DNA from: an uncultured Prevotellaceae bacterium
Lineage (GTDB): Bacteria > Bacteroidota > Bacteroidia > Bacteroidales > Bacteroidaceae
DNA length: 64,000 nt
Reading direction: 5' to 3'
NCBI GenBank assembly: GCA_900317305.1
Contig: ONGG01000002.1
Location: 1 to 64,000, forward strand
The notes under the pieces are model-generated. The model had not been told where the DNA came from. It ran no database searches and worked only from the letters and a program-made list of their open reading frames with translations. A program made the translations under genes and the position numbers. Below, in pieces: positions 40,286 through 50,250 of the stretch (its first letter is position 1; every line of letters begins with the position of its first letter).

Positions 40286-42775
40286 ATGTTACCAAGAAAA
40301 TTATTGCTCTCGTGGCTGGCAATGCTGGTCACGACCATGATGGCCATACCCGGTCCCAAACCTGTAGCGAAAACACTCAACCACCCGCTCGACCCCAACC
40401 TGCCGGTGGTGATGCTCACACCGAATTCATTCTCCTTCGACGGAAAAACCTACCTGCTCGATGAGCGTCATCTGCTCGTCGACGCCACCCTCACCGACAC
40501 GCTGGCTCCTTTTGCCTGCCGCTCTTTCCAGGAGGCGGCAAGGAGATGGCATGATGGAACAGCCGACGAACCCATGGTGGTATACGTGGCTCCCAACGTC
40601 TATTGGATTGACGACCCCGACGACCCAACCATTGCCGTGGGGCGCGACGGACGCGAGCCTTTTGGCATAACCGTGAATTGCCAGAATCTCCACATCGTCG
40701 GACTCACCCACGACCCACGCCATGTGGTGCTCGCCTCGCAGCGTGGACAGACGCAAGGGGCGGTGGGCAATTTCACCATGTTCGACTTCCATGGCGACGG
40801 ACTCGAGGTGAGCAACCTCACTATGGGCAATTATTGTAATGTGGACCTCGACTATCCGCTCGCTCCTGAGAAGGGCCGAAAGAAACGCTCCTCGGCCATC
40901 ACGCAGGCGCATGTGGCCTACTGCCATGGCGACAGGGTAGTGGCCCGTAACGTCAGGTTCGTCAGCCGGCTCAATATGAACCCGCTCAACGGTGCGCGCC
41001 GCATCCTTTTTGACCATTGTCACATGGAGTGTACCGACGATGCCCTTACGGGCAATGGGGTCTATCTGCATTGTGACTTTGAATTTTACGGACAAAAGCC
41101 ATTCTATACCACTAGGCAGACAGGTGCTGTGATGCTCGATTGTGATTTCCATTTGATGAGCGATAATGCACAGTCGTATTTCTGCAAGGCGTCGGGGCCG
41201 GTGACGCTCATCGATTGCCGCTTCCACGCCTCAAAACCCACCTATGTGGGGTGGACGGCCTATCCCGCCCCCTGGCTTCGGTGCTATTACAGCAACGTGA
41301 CGTTCAACGGACAACCTTACCTTGTCGAGGCCGACCATCCCGAAACCTCGGTGTGCCTAGACGGGAAGCCTGCTTTGGCGGCATTTAAGACTGCCGACGG
41401 ATACAATATCGACGGACTCCTGGCGGGCGACGACCATTGGCATCCTACGGCAATGGCTAAGACGCGGTCGCAGGCCACCTCGGTGGCCATCACGCCCAAA
41501 GAGGTACACCTTGTGGGCGGTGGTTCTCCCATCCTGCTCTCGTCGTCGGTTCGACGGCATGCCGATTATGGCGTATCAACACCACAGCAGGTGGAATGGG
41601 TGGTGCAAAATGGGTTTGAAAGATTCTTACATATTGAACCCCTTGGAGATGGCGGTTGCCGAATTGTGTCCGACTATGATGATGACACTCCGCTCTCTTT
41701 CACCATCATGGCACGCACCTCCGAAGGACTCGAGGGCGCCACACAGGTGCACCTGATGGGGAAACCTCTGCCTGCCCCCACGCTGAGTAAGAAGCCCAGA
41801 ATCGTGGTGCATGACGGGGTGGCCACCTTGCAATACCAACTCTCGCCGCAGGGACATGCCGACCAGTCGGCCATCACATGGCTGCTCTCCGATAACAATG
41901 ATGCCACGAGGGCCGTTGCCGTGGCCACCACGCACCGCTCGCCAGAGGCCACCTACCACCTGAAACCAAGCGATGATGGCAAATACCTTTTCGCAACCAT
42001 TACTCCCGCACATGCCAGAAGCGGGAAGGGAGAAACCCAGACCATAGGCGGACGGCGTGTCAAAGCGAAGGGTGTGCTCAGTTTGTTGGAGACCGATTTC
42101 CATGATTTCCCTTGTTGGTGGCAGCCTGAGGTGCGTGAGGGCTTTTGGACAGTGGACGGCTACAAGCCCTCCGACACGGCAGCGTTTCCTTGGACATTCG
42201 ATCCGTCCCGCCCCATGTGGGAGTATGGTAAGGGTTTCAATGGCGCTGTGGGATGGGGACTGCTTCAGGCCCAGCATGGGGCACGCCTCATGTTCACCCC
42301 TCCCGCACGCGACTACGATCGTATGTGCGTGAGGTTGGATGTCGACCCCACCAAGACGGCCGGACAGGGATTTGGAAGTGCCACGGGACAGTATATGGAC
42401 GTCTGCCTGAAATTCGACACGCGCACGCTCACCGGCTATGGCCTACGCATCATCCGTACCACGAAATATGCCAAGGCTGTCGACTTCCTGCTCGTGCGCT
42501 ACGATCAGGGCAAGGTGGTGCCGCTCACCGATGCGGTCAGTGCGGTGTGCTACCGCACGGGCTGTCATATTAGTGTGGACTATGCCGACGGCAGACTCAC
42601 TGCCAGTGTCACTACCGAAACGCCACTTCCCACTCCCGAAGACCCTAACTTGCAAACTACTGTCAACCTCTCCGCATCAGTACCTCCCAACCCTTACGGC
42701 GGATTCTGCCTTCAGCATACGGGGTCGTGCGGCGAGAGCACCACGATGCTCCATCACCTCCTATTGCAGTGGTAG
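40286..42775 (+). CDS. secreted right-handed beta-helix protein, pectinesterase-like
   Basis: The product has 829 residues from the ATG at 40286, which begins a signal peptide (LLSWLAMLVTTMMA). Residues 60-350 read as parallel beta-helix rungs. The order YCHGDRVVARNVRF, ARRILFDHCHMECTDDALTGNG, LHCDFEFYG, MLDCDFHL and LIDCRFHA parallels the pectin methylesterase layout, with Asp residues where that family has its catalytic DFIFG. The middle region has Ig-like modules, and the last 200 residues resemble a laminin-G-like sandwich. A polysaccharide-acting role is inferred, and the activity is not proven. No other carbohydrate genes adjoin it. Confidence 0.65.
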   Translation: MLPRKLLLSWLAMLVTTMMAIPGPKPVAKTLNHPLDPNLPVVMLTPNSFSFDGKTYLLDERHLLVDATLTDTLAPFACRSFQEAARRWHDGTADEPMVVYVAPNVYWIDDPDDPTIAVGRDGREPFGITVNCQNLHIVGLTHDPRHVVLASQRGQTQGAVGNFTMFDFHGDGLEVSNLTMGNYCNVDLDYPLAPEKGRKKRSSAITQAHVAYCHGDRVVARNVRFVSRLNMNPLNGARRILFDHCHMECTDDALTGNGVYLHCDFEFYGQKPFYTTRQTGAVMLDCDFHLMSDNAQSYFCKASGPVTLIDCRFHASKPTYVGWTAYPAPWLRCYYSNVTFNGQPYLVEADHPETSVCLDGKPALAAFKTADGYNIDGLLAGDDHWHPTAMAKTRSQATSVAITPKEVHLVGGGSPILLSSSVRRHADYGVSTPQQVEWVVQNGFERFLHIEPLGDGGCRIVSDYDDDTPLSFTIMARTSEGLEGATQVHLMGKPLPAPTLSKKPRIVVHDGVATLQYQLSPQGHADQSAITWLLSDNNDATRAVAVATTHRSPEATYHLKPSDDGKYLFATITPAHARSGKGETQTIGGRRVKAKGVLSLLETDFHDFPCWWQPEVREGFWTVDGYKPSDTAAFPWTFDPSRPMWEYGKGFNGAVGWGLLQAQHGARLMFTPPARDYDRMCVRLDVDPTKTAGQGFGSATGQYMDVCLKFDTRTLTGYGLRIIRTTKYAKAVDFLLVRYDQGKVVPLTDAVSAVCYRTGCHISVDYADGRLTASVTTETPLPTPEDPNLQTTVNLSASVPPNPYGGFCLQHTGSCGESTTMLHHLLLQW

Positions 42776-42850
42776 GGGTGGGGTGCCCCTTGTCGCGACT
42801 TGGCCATTTGTATCATTTTTATTGGTTTTTGTTCAAATTTGTTTAGATTT

Positions 42851-42882
42851 CTTGCAAAATCCGCAGAAATGATTTATTTTTG
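42851..42882 (+). promoter_or_regulatory. promoter of the 42981 lipoprotein gene
   Basis: CTTG (42851-42854), a 20-nt spacer and TATTTTTG (42875-42882) fit the family pattern, about 95 nt before the start codon. Confidence 0.55.
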
Positions 42883-42980
42883 TTGCGAGATTTTTAATGT
42901 TCGGTCGCTTGGGCTTGTTCCATCAACAAACCATAATGATGGCCGAACGATGTTTAACTAAAAAAACTATAAGAAAAAGC

Positions 42981-43436
42981 ATGAAAAATTTTTGGATTGG
43001 GATGCTGGCCCTGATGCTGGGCTTCTGCGTCGTGTCGTGTAAGGAAAACCCAAACAAGGACGACAAAGCCAAGGCTGAATCCGAGCAAGTGGAAGAGAAA
43101 GTTGATCTCGCCGACATCGTGGCAAAAGCCAAGGCCGAGAGCGCCAACTGGACCGCCGACGAGTGGAAGGAGAACATGAAGAAAGCGATGATCGCCGTGG
43201 CTCCATCGCTGCAGAAAGTAAGTGAGATGATGAAGAACATCGGCGACGATCCCCAAAAGGCTGCCGAGGCACTGGGCAAACTGCAGTCCTTGCAAGAAGA
43301 ATTCGCTCCCATGGAGAAACTGATGGACGAATTGGATTCTATCTGTAATGCCAGCGAGATTGGAAAGGCTGTGATGGAAGACACCGTCTGGGCCAACCAG
43401 ATGAAGAAGGAACTTGGTATTCCTGATGACATTTAA
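42981..43436 (+). CDS. small helical lipoprotein of unknown function
   Basis: The product has 151 residues. It has a signal peptide with lipobox FCVVSC (Cys near residue 20), then a Lys/Glu/Ala-rich stretch and a predicted all-helical domain (WTADEWKENMKKAMIAVAPSLQKVSEMMKNI). It would be an outer-membrane or periplasmic lipoprotein. The family is not recognised. It stands alone between its own promoter and terminator. Confidence 0.8.
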   Translation: MKNFWIGMLALMLGFCVVSCKENPNKDDKAKAESEQVEEKVDLADIVAKAKAESANWTADEWKENMKKAMIAVAPSLQKVSEMMKNIGDDPQKAAEALGKLQSLQEEFAPMEKLMDELDSICNASEIGKAVMEDTVWANQMKKELGIPDDI

Positions 43437-43460
43437 TCAGCATCCGAATGCAAACGTATA

Positions 43461-43488
43461 AGCCCGCCATCAAGGCGGGCTTTTTTTG
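43461..43488 (+). terminator. Rho-independent terminator
   Basis: AGCCCGCC (43461-43468) pairs with GGCGGGCT (43474-43481) around a 5-nt loop and is followed by seven T residues. It ends the lipoprotein transcript 25 nt past its stop. Confidence 0.95.
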
Positions 43489-43518
43489 GTATATTCAAGG
43501 CCACACACTATGGGGCTC

Positions 43519-44865
43519 TCACACTATCGGGAGGGATGTGCCGTTGATTTTTTGGTAGATGTCGAGGGCGTAGACATCGGTCATGCCACTGATGTAGTCG
43601 ATGACGGCCATGATACGGGTCTCGAGGTCGGGGGAGTCGATGTCGTATTGGCTGCTCACACGGCGCAGCAACTGCTGAGAGTAGAAACGTGTGGGGGCGA
43701 TGGCCGCCAAGGTCATCTGCTCCATAATGGTCTCGATAATCTTGTATCCCGAGAGTTCGACGTCGATGACAGGCTTGCTGTTGTAGATTTTCCGCCGCGA
43801 CACTTGGGCACAGGTGCGGTAGGCTTCCGCCACCTCCGGCCGTACGTGGTCGATGAGCGACCCTTCGAAGGTGCCAAGGAGAATCTGGTCCTCGTTGGCG
43901 ATGAACGCCTCTACGCACTCCCGCTCCAGAAGCCCGATTACGCAGGAGCGCATATACACCACCTTCTCGTTGTCGTCGGTGATGGCCTCGTCGACAATCC
44001 GCTGAAGGATACTCGATTTTACTCCCTCGTCGAAGAATCCCAACAGCAGGGAGGTCGTCTCCTCGAACGACAGGATTTTCAGTTTGTGAGCATCCTCGAT
44101 GTCCATGATCTCGTAGCAGATGTCATCGGCAGCTTCCACCAGATAGACCAGTGGGTGGCGCACATGGCGCAATGGCTCGTCCTTGCCCGAGAGCCGGATG
44201 ATGCCCAGGTCGTTGGCAATGCGCCGGTAGGCTTCCTCCTCGCTGCTGAAGAATCCGAACTTGCCTTTCTTTCCCGACACCAGCGACGAGAAGGGGTACT
44301 TCACGATGGCAGCCAGTGTGGAATAGGTAAGTACGAACCCTCCCTCGCGACGGCCCTTGAAACGGTGGGTGAGCAGGCGGAAGGCATTGGCATTGCCCTC
44401 GAAGTGGGTGATGTCGCTCCAGAACACCTCGCTCACCTGACCTTGGAGTTCACGCCCCGGTCCCTCGGTGAAAAAGGTCTGGATGGCACGCTCGCCCGAA
44501 TGGCCAAATGGTGGGTTGCCCATGTCGTGGGCCAGGCAAGCCGCTGAGACGATGGTTCCCATCTCGCTCACCAGCGAGTCTGCCAGTTCGGGGTGGCGGG
44601 AGAGCAGGACGTGTGCCACGTCGCTGCCTAGCGACATACCCACTGCCGACACTTCAAGGCTGTGGGTCAGCCGGTTGTGCACGAAGATGCTTCCCGGGAG
44701 GGGAAACACCTGGGTTTTGTTTTGCAGTCTGCGAAAAGGAGCAGAGAAGATCAGACGGTCGCTGTCGCGCTTGAATTCCGAACGGTCGTCGTGACGAAAG
44801 ATATGGCGGTCTTCCTGCCCGAAGCGCTTGTTGGAAATGAGGCGCTGCCAGTTCATCTTTTCCAT
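43519..44865 (-). CDS. dgt: deoxyguanosinetriphosphate triphosphohydrolase
   Basis: The product has 448 residues of the HD-domain dGTPase family, which releases tripolyphosphate from dNTPs. Metal-binding motifs are RLTHSLEVSAVG near residue 66 and CLAHDMGNPPFGHSGE near 115 (the HD pair), with the later helix EAADDICYEIMDIEDAHKL completing the site. A leading FSAPFRRLQNKTQVF block is typical. It lies 32 nt after the TlpA-like gene on the same strand and is probably its operon partner. Confidence 0.93.
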   Translation of the reverse strand: MEKMNWQRLISNKRFGQEDRHIFRHDDRSEFKRDSDRLIFSAPFRRLQNKTQVFPLPGSIFVHNRLTHSLEVSAVGMSLGSDVAHVLLSRHPELADSLVSEMGTIVSAACLAHDMGNPPFGHSGERAIQTFFTEGPGRELQGQVSEVFWSDITHFEGNANAFRLLTHRFKGRREGGFVLTYSTLAAIVKYPFSSLVSGKKGKFGFFSSEEEAYRRIANDLGIIRLSGKDEPLRHVRHPLVYLVEAADDICYEIMDIEDAHKLKILSFEETTSLLLGFFDEGVKSSILQRIVDEAITDDNEKVVYMRSCVIGLLERECVEAFIANEDQILLGTFEGSLIDHVRPEVAEAYRTCAQVSRRKIYNSKPVIDVELSGYKIIETIMEQMTLAAIAPTRFYSQQLLRRVSSQYDIDSPDLETRIMAVIDYISGMTDVYALDIYQKINGTSLPIV

Positions 44866-44897
44866 ATCTCGAAAGAATAATTTGGTTCGGTCTTACT

Positions 44898-46040
44898 TTA
44901 TTTGCTGAACAAACTGTCGAGCAGGGTGTAGAACGATGGGTCCTCACCCACGATGGTCTTTACGATCTTGCCGTCGGGACCGATGATGATTTTGGTGGGG
45001 AACCCCATGATGCCATAGTCGGACAGGAGCGTCGCCCCTTCAGGGCAGTAGACGTGCAGCCACGGCAGTTCATGCTTCTTCACGGCAGCCTTCCATTTCT
45101 CTTCCGTATCGTTGCAGTCGACACCGAGAATCTCGAACTTGCCAGGATATTTGGCGTAGTATTCCTTCATCTTCGGGAATCCCTTGATGCACCATACGCA
45201 CCATGAGCCCCAGAAGTCGAGGATGACATACTTGCCACGCAGCGAGGCAAGGGCGAGGGGCTTGCCGTCCAGGTCGTTGAGAGTGAATGCAGGAGCCTCC
45301 ACTCCCTCGGCCTGTTTCTTCTCAGCCTCTTTCTCCATAGCTTCTTCCTGGAGACGCTGCTCGGCACTCGCCACCCATCCGTCGTAAAGTGGCCTCATGC
45401 GACCCTCGCGCACAGAGGCATCAAGGAGCATGAAGGTCTCCTTCATTTTGTCGAGTCCACTGATGTCTTTGAGCAGGCACAAAGTGGCGTCTTGTTTGGG
45501 ATGTGCCTTGATGTACCCTACCAATGCCTCCTGATAGCGGTCGCAACAGGGAAGGTAGACCTCTTTGTAGAATTTGTCCAGTTCCTCCTTGCTGATGGAG
45601 TTGTCGGCCCTCATCTCGACGTATTTCTTTTCATTGGCAAGTTGCTCCTTGCCTGCGTTCTCGTTAAAAAGGTCCACCTGGTGGTAGTCGGCATAAAATC
45701 CGGTACCATCCACATCGTAACGGGTATTGTCGGTATCCCACACACGCACCGACTCTCCACCAACGAGAGGTATGGAATAAAAATGCGGGTCTTCCATGTC
45801 GCCACGCAGCAGTCTGGGCTGTGCAAGCAATCCTGTGCAGACCTTATCCACCTGCAATTCAAACTCAAACTTGCCGTCCTTGCCCGTGAAAGTCAGTTCA
45901 GGCTGGCCGGAACGATAAACCACAACCGAATCGCCGAAGCCTACGAGGTCGAGTTTCACCTTCAAGGTCTTTCCATCGTTGGCAGCCCACACGCACATGG
46001 CTACAGCAGCCATCATCATACTCAAAATAGTTCTTTTCAT
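44898..46040 (-). CDS. TlpA-like thiol-disulfide protein with DUF4369-type N-terminus
   Basis: The product has 380 residues with a signal peptide (MKRTILSMMMAAVAMCVWA). Residues 25-115 resemble the DUF4369 beta-sandwich common before Bacteroidota thioredoxins. A helical region follows. From about 240 the AhpC/TSA-thioredoxin domain has active site WGSWCVWCIKGFP near residue 285 and cis-Pro block GIMGFPTKIIIGPDGKIV. It probably works in periplasmic disulfide reduction or isomerisation. The start codon overlaps the stop of the preceding gene (46037-46040, ATGA). Confidence 0.9.
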   Translation of the reverse strand: MKRTILSMMMAAVAMCVWAANDGKTLKVKLDLVGFGDSVVVYRSGQPELTFTGKDGKFEFELQVDKVCTGLLAQPRLLRGDMEDPHFYSIPLVGGESVRVWDTDNTRYDVDGTGFYADYHQVDLFNENAGKEQLANEKKYVEMRADNSISKEELDKFYKEVYLPCCDRYQEALVGYIKAHPKQDATLCLLKDISGLDKMKETFMLLDASVREGRMRPLYDGWVASAEQRLQEEAMEKEAEKKQAEGVEAPAFTLNDLDGKPLALASLRGKYVILDFWGSWCVWCIKGFPKMKEYYAKYPGKFEILGVDCNDTEEKWKAAVKKHELPWLHVYCPEGATLLSDYGIMGFPTKIIIGPDGKIVKTIVGEDPSFYTLLDSLFSK

Positions 46041-46810
46041 ATTGCTTGTTCCAATTTTAGTTTCTTTTTAGCGTTGTCGATCTCCTCTTGAAGCCGAATA
46101 TACTCTTTCATGGCTGAGTCCATCGCTTCATTGTTGTCCGACAAGTCTTCATCCATATGTTCCCTTTCTTTACGGTAAGATTCTATCTCCTCGTCGGTAA
46201 CTCCCATCATTTGCTTGCATTGGGCGAACAAATGTTGCATCTCCGTCGTTATCTCGTGGCTTAACAAGGCATCCGAAAAGTAATTGAAATCAAGGAAACT
46301 CTTTAAATCCGTCAACACGTTTCCTTCTACAAGTTTATTGCGAATCGTGTCGCAAACGTTGGTGGCATAGAGCTGGCGATCTTTATAGAACTCTGCCACA
46401 TTCTCGGTGAAAAGCACGTTGCCTACCGTGTTGATGGTTTCGATGTTAGATGAGAAAATATGTTCGGTGGTTTCTGTAAAAGATGGCATCGGCACCAGAC
46501 GTGTGATGTTGGCTTTCATCTTGTCGAACAAGGTCGTGTCTTCTGCCAACTGCCGTTGAATCTCCATCGACTGACGGAGAATGGTGTCAGCCTTTTCAAT
46601 CGATTTCAGCGAATTGTACATGTCGTACATCACCATCATCACAATCTCGCGCTTCTCTTTTTGCTTCTTGTTATGGTCGATGATGGCGGCCGTACCAAAG
46701 GTGAGGGCGATGGAGACGGTGGTGGCCAGGATCGACAGCAGGAATTGCTTCATCGACGACATTCCGCTGCCAGCCTGAAGGCTCTTGGGAGTATGTAATT
46801 TGATGTTCAT
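46037..46810 (-). CDS. membrane-anchored helical protein of unknown function
   Basis: The product has 257 residues. One membrane helix (about 20-42, FLLSILATTVSIALTFGTAAII) is followed by a helical region, and the last 60 residues are charged and coiled-coil-like. The topology resembles DUF6090-type Bacteroidota proteins with one N-terminal anchor. The start at 46810 is preferred to an upstream ATG because the -7 promoter element lies at 46868. The TlpA-like gene is translationally coupled to it, so it may act in the same envelope process. Confidence 0.7.
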   Translation of the reverse strand: MNIKLHTPKSLQAGSGMSSMKQFLLSILATTVSIALTFGTAAIIDHNKKQKEKREIVMMVMYDMYNSLKSIEKADTILRQSMEIQRQLAEDTTLFDKMKANITRLVPMPSFTETTEHIFSSNIETINTVGNVLFTENVAEFYKDRQLYATNVCDTIRNKLVEGNVLTDLKSFLDFNYFSDALLSHEITTEMQHLFAQCKQMMGVTDEEIESYRKEREHMDEDLSDNNEAMDSAMKEYIRLQEEIDNAKKKLKLEQAI

Positions 46811-46867
46811 TGTCTTGGATCTTGGAAAGTAGGCCGAACCCATTTGTTGGAGATTCGTCGGCCATTG

Positions 46868-46899
46868 CAAAAGTAGTCATTTTCATGCTAGTAACCAAG
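46868..46899 (-). promoter_or_regulatory. promoter of the membrane protein/TlpA/dgt operon
   Basis: On the minus strand CTTG (46896-46899), a 20-nt spacer and TACTTTTG (46868-46875) precede the start at 46810 by about 58 nt. Confidence 0.6.
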
Positions 46900-47014
46900 A
46901 AAAGAAAGAAAAATCATTTCTCTCCTGTTCTGTCAGGAATTCTTGAATGTTTCTAAAATATTCTTAATTCATGCTTTTTCAAATGAAAAATGGTGTTTTG
47001 TGGATAGAAATACT

Positions 47015-47022
47015 TAATTTTG
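47015..47022 (+). promoter_or_regulatory. -7 element upstream of dut
   Basis: TAATTTTG lies 107 nt upstream of dut. The -33 position has no TTTG. The gap 46900-47129 is otherwise AT-rich, with a weak inverted repeat CCGCA/TGCGG in the leader (47042-47066) and no gene. Confidence 0.4.
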
Positions 47023-47129
47023 CATCTCAAATTGGTGGAACCGCATCATTAACCAATGTGTGCGGACCATTTTCTGAGCCTTTAGGGATTGCATATCCCA
47101 ACTCACACATCCCTCTCACCATCTAGCCG

Positions 47130-47567
47130 ATGACAAAGATAAAAGTAATCAACAAAGGGCGGCATCCGCTGCCACAATATGCCACCCCGCAGAGCGCAGG
47201 CATGGACCTCAGGGCCAACATCGACGCACCCGTCACCCTCAGACCCATGGAGCGGCGGCTCATACCCACCGGACTATTCATCGCGCTGCCCGCAGGATAC
47301 GAAGCGCAAGTGCGTCCCCGCAGCGGACTGGCCCTGAAACATGGCATCACCGTGCTCAACACCCCCGGTACCATCGACGCCGACTACCGTGGCGAGGTGA
47401 TGGTGCTCTTGGTAAACCTCTCCGACAAGGACTTTGTGGTAGAGGATGGCGAGCGTGTGGCCCAGATGGTGGTGGCACGTCACGAACAGGGACAATGGGT
47501 GGAAGTGGAGGAACTCGACGCCACGGAACGTGGTGCCGGAGGTTACGGACATACTGGTGTGAAATGA
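47130..47567 (+). CDS. dut: dUTP diphosphatase
   Basis: The product has 145 residues, the trimeric dUTPase length. All five motifs are present: [10 protein letters not shown] (I), [11 protein letters not shown] (II), [13 protein letters not shown] with the catalytic Asp (III), ERVAQMVV (IV) and the C-terminal arm [11 protein letters not shown] (V). It hydrolyses dUTP to dUMP and keeps uracil out of DNA. The stop overlaps the start of the next gene, so it heads a four-gene coupled run. Confidence 0.97.
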   Translation: MTKIKVINKGRHPLPQYATPQSAGMDLRANIDAPVTLRPMERRLIPTGLFIALPAGYEAQVRPRSGLALKHGITVLNTPGTIDADYRGEVMVLLVNLSDKDFVVEDGERVAQMVVARHEQGQWVEVEELDATERGAGGYGHTGVK

Positions 47568-49354
47568 TGACGAAAAGCGGCTTTGACAAATTTGCCCTGC
47601 GCATGCTCATGGTGCTCATGATGCTCACCGCATGCCTCGCCACCACCGCACGCAACAAGAAGAAACGGGTGGCGAAGGCGCAACCCGTGCCCGTGGTGAA
47701 GGTTAGCGACAACGACGCCAAGCGCTACAAGTATTTCTATCTCGAGGCTTCACGCCATCAGCAGATGGGTAACGACGCCGCTGCCTTCGACCTGCTCAAG
47801 CACTGCACCCGCATCAATCCGCAGGCTCCAGAGGCCTATTTCACGCTCTCGGCCTATTATGCTTCCATGCAAAGCGACTCCACCATGCTCTACTGCATCC
47901 AGAAAGCCGCTGAGCTCAGTCCGTTCAACGAGACCTATCTGGAGCGCCTTGGACAGGTATATATCAGGATGGGCAAATATGCCGATGCCACCAAAGTCTA
48001 CGAGGAACTATCGGCTGGAAGTCCCAGCCGTGTCGATGTGCTCTCGCTTCTGCTCTCGCTCTACCAGCAAGAGCAGAAATACGACAAGATGATCGAGGTG
48101 CTCAACCGCATGGAGACCATCGAGGGCTCCTCCGAGGACATCACGCTCACCAAGATGAAGGTCTACTCGCTGCAGGGCAACAAGAAAAAGGAGTATAATG
48201 AGCTCAAGGAACTCTCGCGCCAGCATCCCAGCGACTATAACTACAGGGTGATGATGGGTAACTGGCTCCTGAAAAACGGAAAGGAGAAAGAGGCTCTGGG
48301 TGAACTCAACGGCGTGCTCAAGAAGGAGCCCGACAACGAGATGGCCCAGATGTCGCTCTACGACTATTACAAGGAAAAGGACGACTCGCTGGCCATGCAG
48401 CATGCGCGGGCACTGCTCCTTAACCCGCGGGCCGAGAACGACAGCAAGGTGGTGGTGCTCAGGCAGATCATCGCCGACAGCGAGGAGCATGGCGGCGATA
48501 GCATTCCCGTGCTCGCCCTCTTCGACAGTATGCTGAAGATGCCCCAGCAGAATGCCGACATCGCAGGACTCAAGGCTGCATATATGTCGCTCAAGCAAAT
48601 GCCCGACTCGCTCGTCGACCTGGCCCTGCTCGACGTGTTGGAGATAGAGCCCGACAATGCCGGCGCACGTATCCAGCTATTGCAGGATGTGTGGGCCACA
48701 AAAGACTACGACCGTGTGATCGCCCTCTGCAAGCCTGCCCTGGAGTACAACCCCGACAACATGGCGTTCTACTACTTCCTCGGACTGGCCTATTCGCAGA
48801 AAGACGAGGTCGACAACTCCATCGACGCCTTCCGCAGGGGAGTGAGTCAGATCACCTCCGACAGCAACCGCGACCTCGTGTCCGACTTCTACGCCATCAT
48901 GGGCGACATGCTCCACGAGAAGGGACTCGATGCCGAGGCTTTCGCCGCCTACGACAGTTGCCTTCAGTGGAAACCCAACAACATCGGTTGCCTCAACAAC
49001 TATGCCTACTATCTCAGCGTGCTCAACAGAGACCTGCCGAAGGCTGAGCAGATGAGTTACCGCACCGTGAGGGCCGAGCCCAAGAACTCGACCTATCTCG
49101 ACACCTATGCGTGGATACTCTTCAGGGAAGAGCGGTTCGAAGAGGCGAGAATCTACATCGACCAGGCGCTGGCCAACGACAGTACAGTGAGTGCCGTCAT
49201 CATTGAGCATGCCGGCGACATCTATATGATGGTCAGCCAGCCCGACAAGGCGGTGGAATACTGGGAAAAGGCACTCGAGATGGACAGCGAGAATGCCCTC
49301 CTGCAACGAAAGATCAAACTCCGGAAGTATATCGACGACACTTCCGACAAATAA
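47564..49354 (+). CDS. TPR-repeat lipoprotein
   Basis: The product has 596 residues starting at the ATG of 47564, which overlaps the dut stop codon (ATGATGA). The signal peptide ends in LMMLTAC, a good lipobox. The rest is a chain of tetratricopeptide repeats from about residue 45 to the end (for example [20 protein letters not shown] and [19 protein letters not shown]). Such proteins are scaffolds in the periplasm or on the outer membrane. The conserved-looking neighbourhood with DUF4292 and EnvC-like genes suggests an envelope or cell-separation role. Confidence 0.9.
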   Translation: MMTKSGFDKFALRMLMVLMMLTACLATTARNKKKRVAKAQPVPVVKVSDNDAKRYKYFYLEASRHQQMGNDAAAFDLLKHCTRINPQAPEAYFTLSAYYASMQSDSTMLYCIQKAAELSPFNETYLERLGQVYIRMGKYADATKVYEELSAGSPSRVDVLSLLLSLYQQEQKYDKMIEVLNRMETIEGSSEDITLTKMKVYSLQGNKKKEYNELKELSRQHPSDYNYRVMMGNWLLKNGKEKEALGELNGVLKKEPDNEMAQMSLYDYYKEKDDSLAMQHARALLLNPRAENDSKVVVLRQIIADSEEHGGDSIPVLALFDSMLKMPQQNADIAGLKAAYMSLKQMPDSLVDLALLDVLEIEPDNAGARIQLLQDVWATKDYDRVIALCKPALEYNPDNMAFYYFLGLAYSQKDEVDNSIDAFRRGVSQITSDSNRDLVSDFYAIMGDMLHEKGLDAEAFAAYDSCLQWKPNNIGCLNNYAYYLSVLNRDLPKAEQMSYRTVRAEPKNSTYLDTYAWILFREERFEEARIYIDQALANDSTVSAVIIEHAGDIYMMVSQPDKAVEYWEKALEMDSENALLQRKIKLRKYIDDTSDK

Positions 49355-49362
49355 TATCTGGT

Positions 49363-50250
49363 ATGAAGAAATTGAACATTATGGCCGTGATGGCCTGCAT
49401 AGCCGTGCCCCTGATACTCGGGTCGTGCGGTTCCAAGAAAAAACTGGCCGACAACACTCCGGCCTCCACACCTACCACCACCACACAGCCCACCACTCCC
49501 GGTGACGCTCCCGAGAACACCACCAATCTGGCTCTCGTGAGAAAGGTAATCGAAAATGCTACCGATGCCCGCAATATTGTCAGTTCTATTGACTTCAACA
49601 TCAAGTCGGGGAAGAAAGACATTACCGTCGACGGGAAGATCTGCATGCGCCGCGACGAGGTGATACGCATACAACTCTCGCCAATGGGACTTGTCGAGGT
49701 GGGCCGCCTGGAGTTCACCCGCGATTCCGTGCTCATCATGGACCGCATACACAAGCAATACCTCAAGAGTGGCTACGACCAGGTGAGTTTCCTCAAGAAC
49801 AATGGCATCGATTTCTATGCCCTGCAGGCGCTCTTCTGGAACCAACTTTTCGAACCGGGAAAGAAGGTGCTCAGCGCCTCCGAGGCTTCTCACTTCGATA
49901 CCAGCGGCAACCAGATTGTGCTCCAAAAGGGAAAGATGGGATTCTTGTGGAATACCGATGACGAAGGACGCATCGCAAAGACCGTGGCTTCTTACAACAG
50001 TAGCAGCAGAGGTACCTCGAAACTCGACTGGAGCTATGCCGATTTCAAGGCCTTTGGCAACAAGATGTTCCCCACCAAGCAGTCGTTCACCATACAGACT
50101 GAGGCCACGGGCAGCACGAAGACAATCGGTGTCACCATCAGCATGAAGAAACTGAAGACCGACAGCGACTGGGAGACCACCACCAAGGTGCCCTCCAAAT
50201 ACACCCCTGTGAACCTGAAAGACGTTATCAACCAAATACTGAAGATGTGA
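49363..50250 (+). CDS. DUF4292 lipoprotein
   Basis: The product has 295 residues. The signal peptide ends in LILGSCGSKKK (lipobox). A Thr/Pro-rich linker follows, and then a LolA/LolB-like half-barrel domain (VSSIDFNIKSGKKDITVDGKICMRRDEVIRIQLSPMGL and LDWSYADFKAFGNKMFPTKQSF, residues 65-250). DUF4292 proteins have this lipoprotein-carrier-like fold, so lipid or lipoprotein binding is plausible but unproven. The gene begins 8 nt after the TPR gene and its stop overlaps the next start. Confidence 0.88.
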   Translation: MKKLNIMAVMACIAVPLILGSCGSKKKLADNTPASTPTTTTQPTTPGDAPENTTNLALVRKVIENATDARNIVSSIDFNIKSGKKDITVDGKICMRRDEVIRIQLSPMGLVEVGRLEFTRDSVLIMDRIHKQYLKSGYDQVSFLKNNGIDFYALQALFWNQLFEPGKKVLSASEASHFDTSGNQIVLQKGKMGFLWNTDDEGRIAKTVASYNSSSRGTSKLDWSYADFKAFGNKMFPTKQSFTIQTEATGSTKTIGVTISMKKLKTDSDWETTTKVPSKYTPVNLKDVINQILKM

